Shown here piece by piece: positions 5,874 to 7,814 of a DNA stretch of 7,814 nucleotides (position 1 is the stretch's first letter; each line of letters begins with the position of its first letter). Under the pieces are notes generated by a model, which worked only from the letters and a program-made list of their open reading frames with translations, did no database searches and was not told where the DNA came from. The position numbers and the translations under genes are program-made. Location: the NCBI GenBank assembly GCA_004524425.1, contig SDNN01000137.1, forward strand, positions 1 to 7,814, read 5' to 3'. Origin of the DNA: Promethearchaeota archaeon (GTDB lineage Archaea > Asgardarchaeota > Lokiarchaeia > Sigynarchaeales > SOKP01).

Positions 5874-7436
5874 CTAAATTTCTTTATCGACTCTTAACCC
5901 GTAACCTATTAATCGATATCTTCTATTGATAATTCGAGAAATTGCGAAAATGAACTCTTTGGGTACACAAATCGGTGGATTTAATTCGATTATATAAGTA
6001 TCTTTAAGTATTTTTTTTACTGTACCAGCACATCTTTCAGTTCCAACCACCATTAAGAGCCGCTCTCCATGTTTTAATTCATGAACTTTAATCATCTCTT
6101 CGGTACCAATAACTCTATCGAGAAGATGAACCTCTAATTCAACTTGATTTAATACTGGTGGTAAGCTCTCCGGTTTTCCTGTTAAATTTCCTATTAAAGC
6201 ATCGCCTTTAGTTAAAGCAGGGTCTAATTTTGTCCCAAGACCGATTAATCCTCCAGGTTTAGCTTCTTCCAAGAAGTTGTTTCCTTGACTAATACTAATA
6301 ACTTGGGAAATTATAGAAGTATAACCATCTTTCCTTTTCAACCCGGGTTTAATTTCAATCATATCTCCCACATTCACTTTCCCTTTTAATACAGAACCTC
6401 CGATTACTCCACCAATTAGATTATTAATTTCTGTCCCTGGTTTATTTACATCGAAAGATCGCGCAATCAGAAACTCGAAATCCTCAGATTCATCTAATTT
6501 AGGAGTGGGAATAAATTCTTCAAATGCTCTAACTACTAATTCCAGATTCGCTCCAAAAATTGCTGAAGTTGGTATAATAGGAGCACCTTCAGCAACAGTT
6601 CCTTTGACAAAATTCTTAATTTGGTTATAGTTCTTCTCTGCCTCTTCTTTACTCACTGCATCAATTTTATTTTGAATGATAATAATATTCTCAATCCCTG
6701 CAATATCCAATGCTGCTAAATGTTCTCTAGTTTGAGGTTGTGGACACTTTTCATCAGCAGCAATCAATAAACATGCTCCGTCCATAAGAGAAGCACCACT
6801 TAACATCGTTGCCATCAATATTTCGTGACCTGGTGCGTCAACGAAAGAAATATTTCGCTTGAATTCGGCTTGTCCTTTGCATTCTGGACAATGGTAGCGA
6901 GGTTCCCCTTTTTTCCTCTCAATTTCTAACATATGGAGTGTTAAATAGATATCACAAGTAGGACAATATAAAATAGTAGCATTAGAATACCCTAATTTTA
7001 TTGAAATCCCTCGTTCTTGTTCTTCGGAATGACGATCTGTCCAATCTCCTGTAAGTGCTTGCACTAAGCTAGTTTTACCGTGGTCTACGTGGCCAACAAG
7101 CCCTATGTTGCATTCTGCTTGCTGTTTAATTAACTCCTTAAATTCTTTACTAGAGATTCCTTCTTTAGGTTTTTTATCTTTTTTGATTTTCTTTTTTGGT
7201 TTTTCTTCTTCTTTTTTCTCTTCTGGAATTGCCTTTTCTTCCTTCTGATATTTTCCTAAAAGATTTCTCGCATCATCAATATATTTAGAAGCTGTTGATT
7301 TTCCAATTCCTTTCACTTGTAATAAATCCTCAACTTTCAAACTTGCGAGTTTTTCAACACTATCTATACCAGCCTCTCGTAAGCTCTCTGCCGTTGCCTT
7401 CCCAATGCCAGTGATATCTTCTAATTGTAATGACAT
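5874..7436 (-). CDS. eif2g: Translation initiation factor aIF2 gamma with an N-terminal helix-hairpin-helix domain
   Basis: The GTPase subunit of archaeal initiation factor 2, which binds GTP and initiator Met-tRNA and carries it to the small ribosomal subunit. G1 is GHVDHGKT (115-122), switch I includes RGISIKLGY (142-150), G3 is DAPGH (200-204), G4 NKID (256-259) and G5 SAIFG (291-295). The gamma-specific zinc knuckle is CPTC (158-161) with CPEC (183-186). CPQPQTREHL, ARSFDVNKPGT and GGVIGGS (342-348) are hallmarks that separate it from EF-Tu and SelB; domains II and III follow to residue 520. Typical archaeal proteins have about 410 residues. The extra length is N-terminal: residues 1-60 form a RadA/Rad51 N-terminal-like helix-hairpin-helix unit with GIGKATA (10-16) and GIGKSTA (43-49), joined by a Lys/Glu/Pro-rich linker (62-95). 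The frame is continuous from the ATG at 7436 and no start codon near residue 100 is needed, so the fusion looks real. No strong TATA element is fixed upstream. Confidence 0.95.
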   Translation of the reverse strand: MSLQLEDITGIGKATAESLREAGIDSVEKLASLKVEDLLQVKGIGKSTASKYIDDARNLLGKYQKEEKAIPEEKKEEEKPKKKIKKDKKPKEGISSKEFKELIKQQAECNIGLVGHVDHGKTSLVQALTGDWTDRHSEEQERGISIKLGYSNATILYCPTCDIYLTLHMLEIERKKGEPRYHCPECKGQAEFKRNISFVDAPGHEILMATMLSGASLMDGACLLIAADEKCPQPQTREHLAALDIAGIENIIIIQNKIDAVSKEEAEKNYNQIKNFVKGTVAEGAPIIPTSAIFGANLELVVRAFEEFIPTPKLDESEDFEFLIARSFDVNKPGTEINNLIGGVIGGSVLKGKVNVGDMIEIKPGLKRKDGYTSIISQVISISQGNNFLEEAKPGGLIGLGTKLDPALTKGDALIGNLTGKPESLPPVLNQVELEVHLLDRVIGTEEMIKVHELKHGERLLMVVGTERCAGTVKKILKDTYIIELNPPICVPKEFIFAISRIINRRYRLIGYGLRVDKEI

Positions 7437-7576
7437 AGTTTAAAAGTTAAAGATTATTAAGTGTGAATAGAATGGGTTATTTCTACTTCCTTATGAAAAT
7501 TAAGACTTGATTTTTTATTAAATTAATTAAAATTACAAAATATTAATTAATTCAAATAAATAGAGATAATATAATT
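7437..7576. other. A+T-rich intergenic region upstream of aIF2 gamma
   Basis: 140 nt between two minus-strand genes, so it serves as both the 3' region of the small zinc-binding gene and the promoter region of aIF2 gamma. It contains several TTAATTAA-like strings (for example around 7518-7530 and 7543-7553) that could act as TATA boxes, but none stands out by position. No RNA gene is seen. Confidence 0.3.
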
Positions 7577-7804
7577 TTATTTAATGGTTTTTATAGTTTT
7601 AAGTGCTCCCGGTTTTTTTTCTAACTCCTTATAGGAGACTCGTAATAGACTATCCAAGAAAAAAGTAGATATTTTACCACATGATTCATCATCATGGAGT
7701 ATATAGACAGGAGCGGGATATTTACTCGTATCAATATCATCTAATGTCACTCTGAAAATAATACGTGCATCACAATGAGGGCAAGTATTGAATCTTAACA
7801 CCAT
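7577..7804 (-). CDS. Small putative zinc-binding protein
   Basis: 75 residues with CPHC at 8-11 near the N-terminus and a later H37 and C42 (ILHDDESCGK), which together could form a C2HC or partial zinc-ribbon site. The middle has a YPAPVYILHDDE segment and a following STFFLDSLLRVSYKELEKK helix-like stretch that read as a real conserved domain. The C-terminus ends in a Lys/Thr/Ile repeat (KTIKTIK). I do not recognise a named family and assign no function. The ATG is 11 bases from the window edge, so its promoter and any upstream operon partner are not visible. It could share a transcript with aIF2 gamma, but the 140-nt gap argues for separate promoters. Confidence 0.65.
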   Translation of the reverse strand: MVLRFNTCPHCDARIIFRVTLDDIDTSKYPAPVYILHDDESCGKISTFFLDSLLRVSYKELEKKPGALKTIKTIK

Positions 7805-7814
7805 TTTTATTAAA

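Noticed and set aside
1..7814. tRNA, rRNA, CRISPR array or insertion sequence
   Set aside because: No cloverleaf, regularly spaced repeat, transposase or terminal inverted repeat pair was found on either strand.

Overview
The window looks archaeal. It carries a translation initiation factor 2 gamma subunit (aIF2 gamma), the C-terminal zinc ribbon of a TFS/TFIIS-type transcript-cleavage factor, a RecJ-like DHH phosphoesterase behind a TATA-type promoter, and an exported protein dense in N-glycosylation sequons. The strong A+T bias, the TFIIS-like wording of the zinc ribbon and the style of the long surface protein suggest a low-GC Asgard-type (Lokiarchaeia-like) archaeon. The lineage is an inference; the archaeal assignment is firmer.

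Layout. Positions 1-296 (+) hold the 3' end of a TFS/TFIIS-like gene. Its reading frame is stopped inside the zinc ribbon by a 30-nt in-frame insert (about 219-248) containing two TAA codons. Directly after the insert the frame continues with the missing second CxxC half of the ribbon. A freestanding LAGLIDADG homing endonuclease follows at 446-1807 (+). On the opposite strand, converging on it, lies a probable two-gene unit: a RecJ/GAN-like DHH-DHHA1 phosphoesterase (2145-3548) and a YggU/DUF167 protein (1819-2115). A 307-nt divergent intergenic region with promoter-like sequences on both strands leads to a 561-residue membrane-anchored, probably glycosylated surface protein (3856-5541, +) and a small unrecognised protein (5545-5871, +) starting 3 nt after it. 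These converge, with a 2-nt gap, on an aIF2 gamma gene (5874-7436, -) that carries an extra N-terminal RadA-like helix-hairpin-helix domain and a Lys/Glu-rich linker. A 75-residue putative zinc-binding protein (7577-7804, -) closes the window.

The most interesting part is the left end: a zinc-ribbon gene broken by a short, exactly in-frame, stop-containing and hairpin-forming insert, with a homing endonuclease gene 150 nt downstream. This recalls the arrangement of the phage T4 gene 60 bypass element and its neighbouring homing endonuclease. It could instead be a tiny intron, or a recent loss-of-function insertion. The second notable point is the helix-hairpin-helix fusion to aIF2 gamma.
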